From assembly GCA_037130755.1 (NCBI GenBank), contig JBAXSI010000006.1:21193-85192 (forward strand): a DNA stretch of 64,000 nt. The letters are read 5' to 3'. The notes below the pieces were generated by a model. That model was not told where the DNA came from. It saw nothing but the letters and a program-made list of their open reading frames with translations, and did not search any database. Positions within the stretch are counted from its first letter, which is position 1, and the number at the start of each line of letters is the position of its first letter. The translations under genes were made by a program, and so were the position numbers. Positions 29,098 through 38,170 of this stretch are shown here, one piece after another. Source of the stretch: UBA10649 sp037130755. Its GTDB lineage: Bacteria; Actinomycetota; Actinomycetes; S36-B12.

Positions 29098-31068
29098 GTG
29101 CCCGGGCCCAAGGCCCGGCGCCAGCGCACGCGAGCACCCCGCCCGGTAGCCGCGCACGCCCCTATCGCGCAGGTGATGATCGACGCGTCGGTGCCGCACC
29201 TGGACCGGCCGTTCGACTACTCCGTCCCTGAGACACTCGCGGACTCAGCGGTTCCTGGGGCGCGCGTGCGCGTCCGTTTCGCCGGGCGCCTGATCGACGG
29301 CTACGTGATCTCGCGCGACGAGGTCACCGAGCACGCCGGGGCGATCAAGCCGCTGGAGCGGGTCGTCGGCGTTGAGCCGGTCCTCACCCCGGAGACGATT
29401 GCGCTGGTCCAGGCTGTCGCGGAGCGCTATGCGGGCACATTCAGCGATGTGGTTCGTTCGGCCGTCCCGCCGCGCCACGCCCGGGCCGAGGCCGTCGAGG
29501 CACCCGCGCGGCCCTTCACCGGCACGCCTGACCCTGAGGGTCGGCAGCGGTGGTCCCTCTACACGGGAGGCCGGGCCCTCTACGACCGGCTTGGCGGCCC
29601 GCGCGGCGAGGCCGTGCGTGCGGTCTGGTCGTGCGCTCCTGCCACGCCGTGGGCCGACGATGTGGCAGCCCTCGCCGATGCAGCACTCTGCGCGGGCGGC
29701 GGGGTCATCGTGGTGGTGCCCGACTCGGCAGACGTCGATCGGGTGCTGGCGCGCCTTGACCATGCCCGGGCGGCAGGCGTCGTCGCGACGCTGACCGCCG
29801 ACCAGGGACCTGAGCGCCGCTATCGGGAGTTCGTCCGCATCCTGCGCGGCGCCGCGAGGCTGGTCGTGGGCACTCGCTCGGCCGTGTTCGCCCCGGTGCG
29901 TGACCTGAGCCTCATCGTGGTGTGGGACGACGGCGACGACACACTCGTCGATCCGCAGGCGCCCTACTGGGAGGCCCGCGACGTCGCCGCGCTGCGGTCG
30001 CATCTGTCCGGCTGCCACCTCGCCGTGGGTTCGCCGGCGCGCACGGTGGTGGCGCAGCACTGGTGCGCGACGGGCTGGGCGAAGTCCGTGACGCCGACCC
30101 GAACGACCCTCTCCGCGCGGGCCCCACTCGTGCGGGCGCTCTCGGCACAGGACGATGCTCGCGACGAGGCAGCGCGTTCGGCACGAATACCTCACCAAGC
30201 GTGGAGCGTTGCTCGGACGGCCTTGAAGTCCGGGCCGGTCCTGCTGCAGGTCGGGCGCCGCGGCTACCTGCCCGCGCTGGCCTGCCAGAACTGCCGCGAG
30301 GTCGCCCGCTGCGAGTGCGGCGGACCGCTGGAGCTCACCGGAGGCAAGGCCGTTCCGCGATGCGCATGGTGCGGGAGGCTGGCAGGCAACTGGTCGTGCC
30401 CGTCGTGCGGCGGCGACCGGTTCAGGGCCGTGGCCGTCGGTGCGGAGCGCACCGCGGAGGAGATCGGCCGGGCGTTTCCAGGAGTCCCGGTCATCGCCAG
30501 CCACGGTGGCCGCGTCCTGACCCGCGTGCCCGATGAGCCGGCCCTCGTAATCGCGACGCCCGGCGCCGAGCCCGACACCGATCCGGGATACGCGGCGGTC
30601 GTCATTCTCGATGCGCGAGCGCATCTCGAACGGCCAACGCTGGACGCGACTGAGGACGCGTCGCGTCGGTGGTTCGCTGCCGCCCGGCTCGCGCGCCCCA
30701 AGGCCACTGTGGTCATCACCGCCGACAACGTGCTCGTCCCGGTGCAGGCTCTCGTCCGATGGGATGCGGCCTGGCTGGCCCAGCGCGAGCTCGATGACCG
30801 GACGGCCGCCGGCCTGCCACCGGCAACGCGCATGGCGGCCCTGTTCGGCACGCCGGCCGACATCGCCGAGGTGGCCGCCGATCTGTCCGTCCCTCATCGC
30901 CTCCTGGGTCCCGTGGTCCTGCCGGACGACCGGGTGCGCGGCCTTGTCGTCGTCGAGCGAGCAAATGCCGCCGCCCTAGCGCGCGAACTGCGTGCGATCA
31001 CGGCGGCCCGCTCGGCACGGGCACGCGCGGGTGTGGTGCACGTGCGGATCGATCCGCGCGACATCTAG
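29098..31068 (+). CDS. priA: PriA-like primosomal protein lacking helicase motifs
   Basis: 656 residues from GTG 29098. The N-terminal 3'-DNA-binding domain is clear (VPHLDRPFDYSVPE, GARVRVRFAGRLIDGYV), as are the paired zinc cysteines (CQNCREVARCECGG, CAWCGRLAGNWSCPSCG). The Walker A lysine loop is missing, and the DEEH position reads DDGDD, so ATP-driven unwinding is unlikely; this is the known state of actinobacterial PriA. The start is uncertain: the in-frame segment IPDQLALVPGPK resembles the N-terminus of relatives and would need the CTG at 29071, which overlaps the metK stop (CTGA). Confidence 0.85.
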   Translation: MPGPKARRQRTRAPRPVAAHAPIAQVMIDASVPHLDRPFDYSVPETLADSAVPGARVRVRFAGRLIDGYVISRDEVTEHAGAIKPLERVVGVEPVLTPETIALVQAVAERYAGTFSDVVRSAVPPRHARAEAVEAPARPFTGTPDPEGRQRWSLYTGGRALYDRLGGPRGEAVRAVWSCAPATPWADDVAALADAALCAGGGVIVVVPDSADVDRVLARLDHARAAGVVATLTADQGPERRYREFVRILRGAARLVVGTRSAVFAPVRDLSLIVVWDDGDDTLVDPQAPYWEARDVAALRSHLSGCHLAVGSPARTVVAQHWCATGWAKSVTPTRTTLSARAPLVRALSAQDDARDEAARSARIPHQAWSVARTALKSGPVLLQVGRRGYLPALACQNCREVARCECGGPLELTGGKAVPRCAWCGRLAGNWSCPSCGGDRFRAVAVGAERTAEEIGRAFPGVPVIASHGGRVLTRVPDEPALVIATPGAEPDTDPGYAAVVILDARAHLERPTLDATEDASRRWFAAARLARPKATVVITADNVLVPVQALVRWDAAWLAQRELDDRTAAGLPPATRMAALFGTPADIAEVAADLSVPHRLLGPVVLPDDRVRGLVVVERANAAALARELRAITAARSARARAGVVHVRIDPRDI

Positions 31069-31083
31069 CGTGGGGCTCCCACG
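31069..31083 (+). terminator. Short perfect hairpin after priA
   Basis: CGTGGG and CCCACG with a 3-nt loop, directly after the priA stop and before the def promoter. There is no T-run. It could be a stem-only actinobacterial terminator or an operator. Confidence 0.35.
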
Positions 31084-31093
31084 GACCGGCCCG

Positions 31094-31099
31094 TAGACT
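31094..31099 (+). promoter_or_regulatory. Leaderless promoter of def
   Basis: TAGACT lies 7 nt before the ATG at 31107, and there is no ribosome binding site between them, which fits a leaderless transcript. Confidence 0.5.
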
Positions 31100-31106
31100 G
31101 TCGGCC

Positions 31107-31652
31107 ATGGCGGTGCAACCCATCAGGCTCTTCGGCGACCCGGTCCTCCGCACGCCCGCGGCCCCCGTCACGACATTCGACAAGGAGCTGCGCAAGCTCG
31201 TCCGCGACCTCACCGAGACCATGATGGACGCGCCGGGTGCCGGCCTTGCCGCGCCGCAGATCGGCGTCTTGCTTCGTGTCTTCACCTACTGGGTCGACGA
31301 GGAGCCGGGTCACCTGATCAACCCGGACCTTGACCTCTCTGAGGAACTCCAGGAGGGCGAGGAGGGCTGCCTGTCGCTGCCCGACGTGTTCGTCGAGACG
31401 CCGCGGGCCAAGCGGGTCGTGGCCAAGGGCATGAACATGCACGGCGACCCGGTGATCATCGAGGGGTCGGACCTGCTGGCGCGCGCTGTGCAGCACGAGA
31501 CCGACCACCTCGACGGCATCTTGTTCATCGACCGGGCCGATCCCGAGGCCCGCAAGGAGGCCATGCGCGTCATCCGCGCCTCCGAGTGGTTCGGCGAAGC
31601 GTCCCCGGTGATCCATAAGAGCCCGCATTCCATCTCGTCGCGCTGGCTGTAA
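31107..31652 (+). CDS. def: Peptide deformylase
   Basis: 181 residues. Removes the formyl group from nascent N-terminal methionine. The three family motifs are intact: GAGLAAPQIGV, EEGCLSLPD with metal ligand Cys88, and HETDHLDG with His130, Glu131 and His134. It precedes fmt, whose product adds the formyl group, so the pair governs N-formylation; def and fmt are often adjacent. Confidence 0.96.
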   Translation: MAVQPIRLFGDPVLRTPAAPVTTFDKELRKLVRDLTETMMDAPGAGLAAPQIGVLLRVFTYWVDEEPGHLINPDLDLSEELQEGEEGCLSLPDVFVETPRAKRVVAKGMNMHGDPVIIEGSDLLARAVQHETDHLDGILFIDRADPEARKEAMRVIRASEWFGEASPVIHKSPHSISSRWL

Positions 31653-31679
31653 CCCGGGCATGACGATCGCGTCCTGCCC

Positions 31680-32603
31680 ATGAGGTGCCTGTTCGCGGGC
31701 ACGCCGGACGTGGCTGCGCGTGCTCTCTCGGAGATCGCGGCGTCCCGGCACGAGGTGGTCGCGGTGGTCACCCGTCCGGACGCGCCCGCGGGTCGGGGCA
31801 GGCAGTCCGCTGCGAGTCCTGTCGCCGAGTTGGCCCGTGAGCTGGGCATCGAGCTCCTGCAGCCGGCCAGTGCGCGCGATGAGGCGTTCGCCGAGACCGT
31901 CGCGGCACTGGCACCGGACATCGCCCCGGTCGTCGCCTACGGCGGACTGATCCCACGCGGCCTGCTCGAAGTGCCGCGGCTTGGGTGGGTGAACCTGCAC
32001 TTCTCGCTGCTGCCTGCCTGGCGCGGGGCGGCGCCGGTGCAGCGCGCGATCTGGCACGGCGACGACATCACCGGGGCGACGACTTTCCGCCTCGACGAGG
32101 GCATGGACACCGGCCCGGTCTACGGCACCGTCACCGAGGCGATCGGTCCCGACGACACCTCGGGGGCGCTCCTGGCGCGACTGGCCGAGGTCGGGTCCGG
32201 ACTGCTTGTTGCGACCCTCGACGCACTCGAGGACGGCGCGCTCGCGGCGGTGCCTCAAGTGGGTGAGCCCAGCGTGGCCCCGAAGATCAGCGTGGACGAG
32301 GCGAGGGTTCGCTGGGACCTGCCTGCGGTCGGCGTCGACCGACAGGTCCGGGCCTGCACTCCGGCCCCCGGTGCGTGGACCACGCTGGGGGAGGAGCGTG
32401 TGCGCATCCAGCCAGTGTCGTCGGCGCCGGACCAGCCCGCGCTCGCCGTGGGGCACCTGAGGGTGTCCAAGCGCGACGTGTGGGTAGGCACCGCCACCCA
32501 CCCCGTGCGGCTCGGCGAGGTGCAGCCGGCCGGCAAGAAGGCCATGGCCGCGGCGGACTGGGCACGCGGTGCACACCTGGTCGACGGCATGGTGCTCGCA
32601 TGA
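31680..32603 (+). CDS. fmt: Methionyl-tRNA formyltransferase
   Basis: 307 residues. Formylates initiator Met-tRNA using 10-formyl-THF. The N-terminal Rossmann part has LFAGTPDVAARAL and the catalytic stretch WVNLHFSLLPAWRGAAPVQ (Asn, His), followed by TTFRLDEGMDTGPV with the catalytic Asp. The C-terminal OB-like tRNA-binding domain begins near residue 205. The stop overlaps the rsmB ATG by 4 nt. Confidence 0.95.
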   Translation: MRCLFAGTPDVAARALSEIAASRHEVVAVVTRPDAPAGRGRQSAASPVAELARELGIELLQPASARDEAFAETVAALAPDIAPVVAYGGLIPRGLLEVPRLGWVNLHFSLLPAWRGAAPVQRAIWHGDDITGATTFRLDEGMDTGPVYGTVTEAIGPDDTSGALLARLAEVGSGLLVATLDALEDGALAAVPQVGEPSVAPKISVDEARVRWDLPAVGVDRQVRACTPAPGAWTTLGEERVRIQPVSSAPDQPALAVGHLRVSKRDVWVGTATHPVRLGEVQPAGKKAMAAADWARGAHLVDGMVLA

Positions 32604-33961
32604 GCGCCATCGATCCGTCTCGCTCGGTCGCGCTCGAGCTCCTGCGCGCGGTCCGCGAGGACGACGCCTACGCCAACCTCGTCCTGCCGCAGGCGCTCCG
32701 ACAGCGTGGGCTGTCCGGTCGCGATGCTGGTTTCGCGACGGAACTGGGTTACGGGACGCTGCGCTGGCAGGCCCTCTACGACGCGATCCTCGCAACGTGC
32801 GTCACCCGCCCGTGGGAGAAGGTCGAGCCCGGCCTGCGCGACATCCTCCGCCTGGGGACCCACCAGCTGCTCGCGATGCGGGTCCCGGACCACGCCGCGG
32901 TCGACTCGTCATGCGAGCTCGCGCGCCAGCTCGGGACACGCTCGGGCGCCGATGCCCGGGCGGGCTTCGTCAACGCCGTCCTTCGGAAGGTGGCCGCGCG
33001 AGATCTCGACTCCTGGGCCGACGAATTGCGCCACGGCAGGGCCGACGACGACATGACGTGGTTGGCCGAGCGCTGGTCGCATCCGGTGTGGATGGTGCGC
33101 GCATTCCGTGACTCCCTCGGACAGCGTCGCGACGAGCTGCCCGCCTTGCTCGCTGCCGACAACGAGCCGGCCCGTCCATCGCTCGTCGCTCGTCCTGGTC
33201 GCATGACCATCGAAGAGCTCCTTGACGAGCCGGGCGTGGGGCCGGGGCGCTGGTCGCCGATCGGGGCCACGATGGTCGACGGCGTGCCGGACTCCCTGGA
33301 CTGCGTACGCCAGGGGCGCGCGGGTGTTCAGGACGAGGGCAGCCAGTTGGTGGCGCTCGCTCTTGCCCGTGCCGACGTACAGGGCTCCGATGCAACATGG
33401 CTCGACATGTGCGCCGGGCCCGGCGGCAAGGCTGCCCTGCTCGATGGCCTGGCGGCCGAGCGGGGTGCGCGGCTCGTTGCGGTCGAGCAGCATGCTCACC
33501 GTGCTGACCTCGTGCGCTCGAGTCTCCCCGCGGCCACCGGCTCCGAGGTCCTCGTGGGCGACTCGCGGCATCGGCCGTGGGGCGACGCGTTGGTCGACCG
33601 GGTCCTCGTCGACGCGCCCTGCACGGGCCTGGGTGCCCTTCGGCGCCGACCTGAGTCGCGGTGGCGGCGGACACCCGCTGACCTTGCAGCCCTGGGGGCG
33701 ATTCAGCGAGATCTCCTTCGGGTCGCGGTCGACTCGGTCCGGCCGGGCGGCGTCGTCGCCTACGTGACCTGCTCTCCGCATCTGGCCGAGACCGAGTTCG
33801 TCGTCTCCGACGTCCTCCGGGGGCGCAGCGACCTGGTGGTGGAGGACGCACGCGCGCTCGTGCCCGAGCTGGCCGACTGTGGTGACGGCCCCTACGTGCA
33901 GATGTGGCCCCACCGGCACGGGACCGACGCGATGTTCCTGTCGATCCTGCGCAAGGTGTAG
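32600..33961 (+). CDS. rsmB: 16S rRNA (cytosine-967 C5) methyltransferase (RsmB/Sun family)
   Basis: 453 residues. An N-terminal NusB-like RNA-binding domain (about residues 1-140) is fused to a SAM-dependent m5C methyltransferase. SAM site DMCAGPGGKAALL; catalytic cysteines in VLVDAPCTGLGALRRRPE and AYVTCSPHLAETE. Coupled to fmt by ATGA. The fmt-rsmB-rpe-rib order is conserved in actinobacteria. Target position is inferred from the family. Confidence 0.92.
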   Translation: MSAIDPSRSVALELLRAVREDDAYANLVLPQALRQRGLSGRDAGFATELGYGTLRWQALYDAILATCVTRPWEKVEPGLRDILRLGTHQLLAMRVPDHAAVDSSCELARQLGTRSGADARAGFVNAVLRKVAARDLDSWADELRHGRADDDMTWLAERWSHPVWMVRAFRDSLGQRRDELPALLAADNEPARPSLVARPGRMTIEELLDEPGVGPGRWSPIGATMVDGVPDSLDCVRQGRAGVQDEGSQLVALALARADVQGSDATWLDMCAGPGGKAALLDGLAAERGARLVAVEQHAHRADLVRSSLPAATGSEVLVGDSRHRPWGDALVDRVLVDAPCTGLGALRRRPESRWRRTPADLAALGAIQRDLLRVAVDSVRPGGVVAYVTCSPHLAETEFVVSDVLRGRSDLVVEDARALVPELADCGDGPYVQMWPHRHGTDAMFLSILRKV

Positions 33962-33985
33962 CCGCCGGGCATCCGGCCTCGGCAC

Positions 33986-33991
33986 TACTGT
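33986..33991 (+). promoter_or_regulatory. Leaderless promoter of rpe
   Basis: TACTGT ends 6 nt before the GTG at 33998. This supports GTG 33998 rather than the ATG two codons later as the start of rpe, and marks a new transcription start after rsmB. Confidence 0.5.
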
Positions 33992-33997
33992 GCAGGG

Positions 33998-34666
33998 GTG
34001 GGCATGCAGATCTCGCCGAGCGTCCTCAACTCGGACCTCGCCGACCTGGCCGCGGAAGTGCGTCGCGTGGAGGCGGCGGCCGACTGGATCCACCTTGACG
34101 TCATGGACAACCACTTCGTGCCCAACCTGACCTTCGGGCTGCCCGTGATCGAGCGACTGGTCAAGCAGATCGCCATCCCTGCCGACTGCCACCTGATGAT
34201 CGCCGACCCCGACCGCTGGGCCCCCGGCTACGCCGAGGCCGGGGCGGGCAGCGTCACCTTCCACGTCGAGGCGGCAGCCAAGCCGCGTCAGGTCGCCAGG
34301 GACATTCGGGCCGCTGGTGCTCGGGCCGGGATCGCGCTCAAGCCCGGCACGCCGATCTCCACGATCGAGCCCTTGGTGCGCGGCATCGACATGATCCTTG
34401 TGATGACGGTCGAGCCGGGCTTCGGTGGCCAGGCGTTCATGGCCGAGATGCTGCCCAAGATCCAGCAGGCGCGCCGCCTGGCCGACTCGGCCGACGTCGA
34501 CATCTGGGTCCAGGTGGACGGGGGCATCGGTCCCGACACCATCGAGAAGTGCGCGGCTGCCGGAGCGGATGTGTTCGTGGCCGGCTCGGCCGTGTACCGC
34601 GCCGAGGACCCGGCGATCATGGTGGAACTCCTTCGCGCCTCAGCCGAGAACGGTGCTCGGCCGTAG
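33998..34666 (+). CDS. rpe: Ribulose-phosphate 3-epimerase
   Basis: 222 residues, TIM barrel. Interconverts ribulose 5-phosphate and xylulose 5-phosphate. Metal and acid-base residues are in ISPSVLNSDLADL, WIHLDVMDNHFVPN, CHLMI and WVQVDGGI; the phosphate site is MTVEPGFGGQAF. It stands directly before the riboflavin genes, which draw on ribulose 5-phosphate for dihydroxybutanone phosphate. Confidence 0.96.
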   Translation: MGMQISPSVLNSDLADLAAEVRRVEAAADWIHLDVMDNHFVPNLTFGLPVIERLVKQIAIPADCHLMIADPDRWAPGYAEAGAGSVTFHVEAAAKPRQVARDIRAAGARAGIALKPGTPISTIEPLVRGIDMILVMTVEPGFGGQAFMAEMLPKIQQARRLADSADVDIWVQVDGGIGPDTIEKCAAAGADVFVAGSAVYRAEDPAIMVELLRASAENGARP

Positions 34667-34669
34667 TCG

Positions 34670-35698
34670 ATGGCGGACGACAGCGACCGGTGGGTCGAGC
34701 CGATGCGCGAGGCGATTGCCCTCGCGCGGCTGGCTGACGCTCCCTTCGGTGAGAATCCGCGCGTCGGCTGCGTCATCGTCGACGAGCAGGGAGCAATCGT
34801 GGGCCGTGGCCACCACCGTGGCGCTGGCACACCCCATGCCGAGGTCGACGCCATCGCGGATGCAGGCGCGCTGGCCCGCGGCTCCACTGCCGTGGTGTCG
34901 CTCGAGCCCTGCCGACACGTTGGCCGCACGGGTCCCTGCACGACAGCGCTGATCGAAGCGGGCGTCCGGCGCGTCGTCTTCGGCCAGGACGACCCCACAT
35001 CGCTTGCCGGCGGCGGGGCCGAGGTGCTCAGGGCCGCGGGCATCGACGTCGTGGCGGGCGTGCTCGTCGACGAGGCACTGCTGGTCAACGAGGCGTGGAC
35101 GTTCGCCCAGCAGAACGGCCGGCCGATGGTGACGTGGAAGGTCGCGGTGTCCTTGGACGGGCGCGTGGCCGGACCCGACGGCGGGCCGACTGCGATCACC
35201 GGCATCGAGGCGCGCCGGGAGGTCCATCGCCTCAGGGCGCAGGTCGGGGCAGTCGTCATCGGGACAGGCACCGCTCTCGTCGATGATCCCGAGCTCACGG
35301 TGCGACTCGTCGACGCCCCGCACGGCCAGCCGTTGCGCGTGGTGGTCGGTTCCACCCCGCTGCCGCGCGACGCGCGGCTCATGGACGACAGCGCGCCGAC
35401 CCTGCTGGTCGACGAACCCGACCCCGAGGCCCTGCTGTCCCTGCTCTATGCGCGTGGCGTGCGCCATGTGCTGCTTGAGGGCGGCCCGACGCTCGCCGGG
35501 TCCTTCGTCGAGGCTCGGCTCGTCGACCGCGTGGTGTGGTACGTGGCGCCGCTGCTCCTCGGCGATGGGCCGGTCGCCTTCCCGCCGCATTGCACCCCAG
35601 ACGGGCGTCCGGTGGGAGTCGCCGTCGATGACGTCACGCCGGTTGGAGAGGATGTACGCATCAGCGGAACGATCACGTACGAGCGAACGGAGCAGTAG
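34670..35698 (+). CDS. ribD: Bifunctional diaminohydroxyphosphoribosylaminopyrimidine deaminase / reductase
   Basis: 342 residues. The N-terminal deaminase (about 1-145) has the zinc motif PHAEVDA and SLEPCRHVGRTGPC. The C-terminal reductase (about 150-342) has VTWKVAVSLDGRVA, VIGTGTALVDDPELTVR and LLEGGPTLAGSF for NADPH and substrate. It catalyses steps two and three of the pyrimidine branch of riboflavin synthesis. It starts 3 nt after the rpe stop, so co-transcription with rpe is likely. Confidence 0.95.
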   Translation: MADDSDRWVEPMREAIALARLADAPFGENPRVGCVIVDEQGAIVGRGHHRGAGTPHAEVDAIADAGALARGSTAVVSLEPCRHVGRTGPCTTALIEAGVRRVVFGQDDPTSLAGGGAEVLRAAGIDVVAGVLVDEALLVNEAWTFAQQNGRPMVTWKVAVSLDGRVAGPDGGPTAITGIEARREVHRLRAQVGAVVIGTGTALVDDPELTVRLVDAPHGQPLRVVVGSTPLPRDARLMDDSAPTLLVDEPDPEALLSLLYARGVRHVLLEGGPTLAGSFVEARLVDRVVWYVAPLLLGDGPVAFPPHCTPDGRPVGVAVDDVTPVGEDVRISGTITYERTEQ

Positions 35699-35701
35699 CG
35701 A

Positions 35702-36298
35702 GTGTTCACCGGCATCGTCGAGGAACGCGGCTACGTCGTCTCCGTCACCGATCTCGCGGACGCGGCACGGCTGCTGATTCGCGGGCCTCGCGTCACTTCT
35801 GATGCGAGCGCTGGGGACTCGATCAGCGTGAACGGCGTGTGCCTGACGGTCGTGGACCTCGAGGACGGCACCTTCTCCGCGGACGTCATGCAGGAGACCC
35901 TTCGTCGCAGTTCCCTCGGGACCCTGAGCACTGGCAGTCATGTCAATCTCGAGCGCGCGGCCCGCGTCGACTCGCGCCTCGGCGGTCACATCGTGCAGGG
36001 CCACGTCGATGGCACTGCGACGGTGCGCAGCGTTGAGCCAGCCGAGCACTGGACCACGATGTTCTTCGAGATCGCCCCGTCGCTGAGCCGCTACATCGTC
36101 GAGAAGGGGTCCGTCTGCATCGACGGCGTATCGTTGACGGTGGTTCACGTCGATGACGAGTCCTTCTCGGTGTCGCTCATCCCCACCACGCTTGAGCACA
36201 CCACCCTGGGCATGCGCGAAGTCGGGGACCGTGTCAACATCGAGGTCGACGTGCTCGCGAAGTACGTCGAGCGACTGCTGGAAGGAAGACTGACGTGA
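35702..36298 (+). CDS. ribE: Riboflavin synthase alpha chain
   Basis: 198 residues. Dismutates two lumazines to riboflavin. Two internal repeats are plain: the first begins MFTGIVEERGYV with SVNGVCLTV and LGGHIVQGHVDG, the second contains IDGVSLTVVHV. The first residues (MFTGIVEE, from GTG 35702) are the family N-terminus, fixing the start. It lies 3 nt after ribD and overlaps ribBA by 4 nt. Confidence 0.95.
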   Translation: MFTGIVEERGYVVSVTDLADAARLLIRGPRVTSDASAGDSISVNGVCLTVVDLEDGTFSADVMQETLRRSSLGTLSTGSHVNLERAARVDSRLGGHIVQGHVDGTATVRSVEPAEHWTTMFFEIAPSLSRYIVEKGSVCIDGVSLTVVHVDDESFSVSLIPTTLEHTTLGMREVGDRVNIEVDVLAKYVERLLEGRLT

Positions 36299-37647
36299 TT
36301 CCCGCTGACGAGCTCTTCGACGAGGAGCTTGCCGATGAGGCGATCCCGGCTGCACCTGACGCTGTTGCACCGACTGATCTTGTGCAGACCGTCGACGGCC
36401 GTGTTCGCCTCGACTCGATCGATGCAGCGATCGCCGAGATCCGGGCCGGCCGCGCCGTCGTGGTGATCGACGACGAGGATCGCGAGAACGAGGGCGACCT
36501 GATCTTCGCCGCGTCGGCGGCCACGCCCGAGCTCGTCGGCTTCATGATCCGTCACACGTCCGGATACATCTGCGTGCCCATGACCGGAGAGGACCTCGAC
36601 CGGCTCGGGCTCCCGCCGATGACGGCGATCAACGAGGACCGGAAGGGCACGGCCTACGCCGTCTCCGTCGATGCGCGCGACGTCGAGACCACGGGCATCT
36701 CCGCCGTGGACAGGGCGCGCACGATCAAGGTGCTCGCCGACTCCGCCACGGAGCCGCACGATCTCACCAGGCCCGGACACGTGATGCCGCTGCGCGCCGT
36801 TCCCGGTGGCGTCCTGCGCCGTGCCGGGCACACCGAGGCAGGAGTCGACCTCGCTCGACTGGCCGGGCTCGCGCCCGTCGGTGCACTGTGCGAGCTCGTC
36901 AACGACGACGGCACGATGATGCGGGCGCCCGAGTGCCGCGCGTTCGCTGACGCGCACGGGCTGGTCATGATCTCGATTGCCGACCTCATCCGCTTCCGTC
37001 GCCGCACCGAGAGCCTCGTGACGCTGGTGGCCGAGACACCCCTGCCGACTGAGTTCGGCGAGTTCATCGCGCATGGCTACCGCAGTGAGACCGATGGCAC
37101 GGAGCACATCGCCCTGGTCAAGGGCGACATCGGCGACGGCAGCGACGTCCTCGTGCGCGTGCATTCCGAGTGCCTCACAGGTGACGTGTTCGGCTCCTAT
37201 CGCTGCGATTGCGGGCCGCAGCTGCACGCGGCCTTGCGCCGCGTGGCCGAGGAGGGTCGCGGCGTCGTGCTCTACATGCGCGGGCACGAAGGTCGCGGGA
37301 TCGGACTGCTCGCCAAGCTGCAGGCGTACGCATTGCAGGACAACGGCCGCGACACCGTCGACGCAAATCTCGAGCTGGGGCTGCCAGCCGACGCCCGCGA
37401 GTACGGTACGGGAGCGCAGATCCTTGCCGATATGGGCGTGCGCAGCATGCGACTGCTGACGAACAACCCCGCCAAACGCGCGGGCCTGGAGGGCTACGGC
37501 CTGACGATCAGCGAGCGGGTCCCGCTCGTCGTTGAGCCGAACGACCACAACCGCAAGTACCTCGCGACGAAGGCCGACCGGATGGGACACAAGATGACTG
37601 GCATCCCCGTCGACGATCCCGCTGACGACGACTACGCGGTGTCATGA
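36295..37647 (+). CDS. ribBA: Bifunctional dihydroxybutanone-phosphate synthase / GTP cyclohydrolase II
   Basis: 450 residues. RibB half (about 40-240): DDEDRENEGDLIFAA acid cluster, RPGHVMPLRA and RRAGHTEAGVDL. RibA half (about 245-450): zinc cysteines in HSECLTGDVFGSYRCDCG and the GHEGRGIGL segment with NNPAKR. The fusion supplies both first precursors of riboflavin, from ribulose 5-phosphate and GTP. The first 35 residues are acidic and not conserved. GTG 36295 overlaps the ribE stop (GTGA). Confidence 0.96.
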   Translation: MIPADELFDEELADEAIPAAPDAVAPTDLVQTVDGRVRLDSIDAAIAEIRAGRAVVVIDDEDRENEGDLIFAASAATPELVGFMIRHTSGYICVPMTGEDLDRLGLPPMTAINEDRKGTAYAVSVDARDVETTGISAVDRARTIKVLADSATEPHDLTRPGHVMPLRAVPGGVLRRAGHTEAGVDLARLAGLAPVGALCELVNDDGTMMRAPECRAFADAHGLVMISIADLIRFRRRTESLVTLVAETPLPTEFGEFIAHGYRSETDGTEHIALVKGDIGDGSDVLVRVHSECLTGDVFGSYRCDCGPQLHAALRRVAEEGRGVVLYMRGHEGRGIGLLAKLQAYALQDNGRDTVDANLELGLPADAREYGTGAQILADMGVRSMRLLTNNPAKRAGLEGYGLTISERVPLVVEPNDHNRKYLATKADRMGHKMTGIPVDDPADDDYAVS

Positions 37648-38120
37648 GCGGAACGGGCGCGCCGACGATCGGCATCAACGGCGAGGGGATGCAGGTTGCG
37701 ATCGTTGCGTCGTCGTGGCACGAGGTCGTCATGGACGGGCTGATCGCTGGGGCAGCCCGGGCCTGCCACTCCGCCGGTGCCGAGGCGACGCTGATCAGGG
37801 TGGCCGGCTCCTTCGAGCTTCCGATCGTCGCCAAGCAGTGCGCGCAGAGCGGGCGCTACGACGCGATCGTCGCGCTGGGTGTCATCATCCGCGGCGGGAC
37901 GCCACACTTCGACTACGTCTGCCAGGGCACGACCGATGGTCTGATGCGTGTGTCCCTTGACCACCTGGTGCCGGTCGGTTTCGGCGTGCTCACGTGTGAC
38001 ACGGAGGAGCAGGCGCTGGCGCGGGCGGGGCTGCCCGGGTCGAGCGAGGACAAGGGCGCGGATGCGACCCTCGCCGCCCTGATGACGGCCTCGACCCTCA
38101 GTGACCTTCGCGATTCCTGA
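37644..38120 (+). CDS. ribH: 6,7-dimethyl-8-ribityllumazine synthase
   Basis: 158 residues. Condenses the RibD-branch pyrimidine with dihydroxybutanone phosphate; assembles in pentamers or capsids. Motifs: IVASSWHEVVMDGLIAGA, VAGSFELPIVAKQ, ALGVIIRGGTPHFDYVC with the catalytic His, and GFGVLTCDTEEQA. Coupled to ribBA by ATGA, completing all four pathway proteins in one unit. A strong hairpin begins 4 nt after its stop. I see no FMN riboswitch ahead of the rib genes. Confidence 0.96.
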   Translation: MSGTGAPTIGINGEGMQVAIVASSWHEVVMDGLIAGAARACHSAGAEATLIRVAGSFELPIVAKQCAQSGRYDAIVALGVIIRGGTPHFDYVCQGTTDGLMRVSLDHLVPVGFGVLTCDTEEQALARAGLPGSSEDKGADATLAALMTASTLSDLRDS

Positions 38121-38123
38121 CAC

Positions 38124-38143
38124 GTGCACCGGATTCGGTGCAC
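38124..38143 (+). terminator. Perfect 8-bp hairpin between ribH and hisE
   Basis: GTGCACCG and CGGTGCAC separated by gatt, starting 4 nt after the ribH stop. A stem-only terminator for the rib unit is the simplest reading; as a 20-bp palindrome ending 14 nt before the hisE -10 it could also be an operator. Confidence 0.5.
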
Positions 38144-38157
38144 CTCGGCTCCGCCAA

Positions 38158-38163
38158 TAGGCT
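38158..38163 (+). promoter_or_regulatory. Leaderless promoter of hisE
   Basis: TAGGCT ends 7 nt before the GTG at 38171, so the his transcript should start at the start codon; this also argues for GTG 38171 over the ATG at 38138. Confidence 0.5.
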
Positions 38164-38170
38164 TGCGACC

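Noticed and set aside
34600..34700. FMN riboswitch ahead of the rib genes
   Set aside because: rpe and ribD are 3 nt apart and no aptamer-like block is seen before rpe or ribD.
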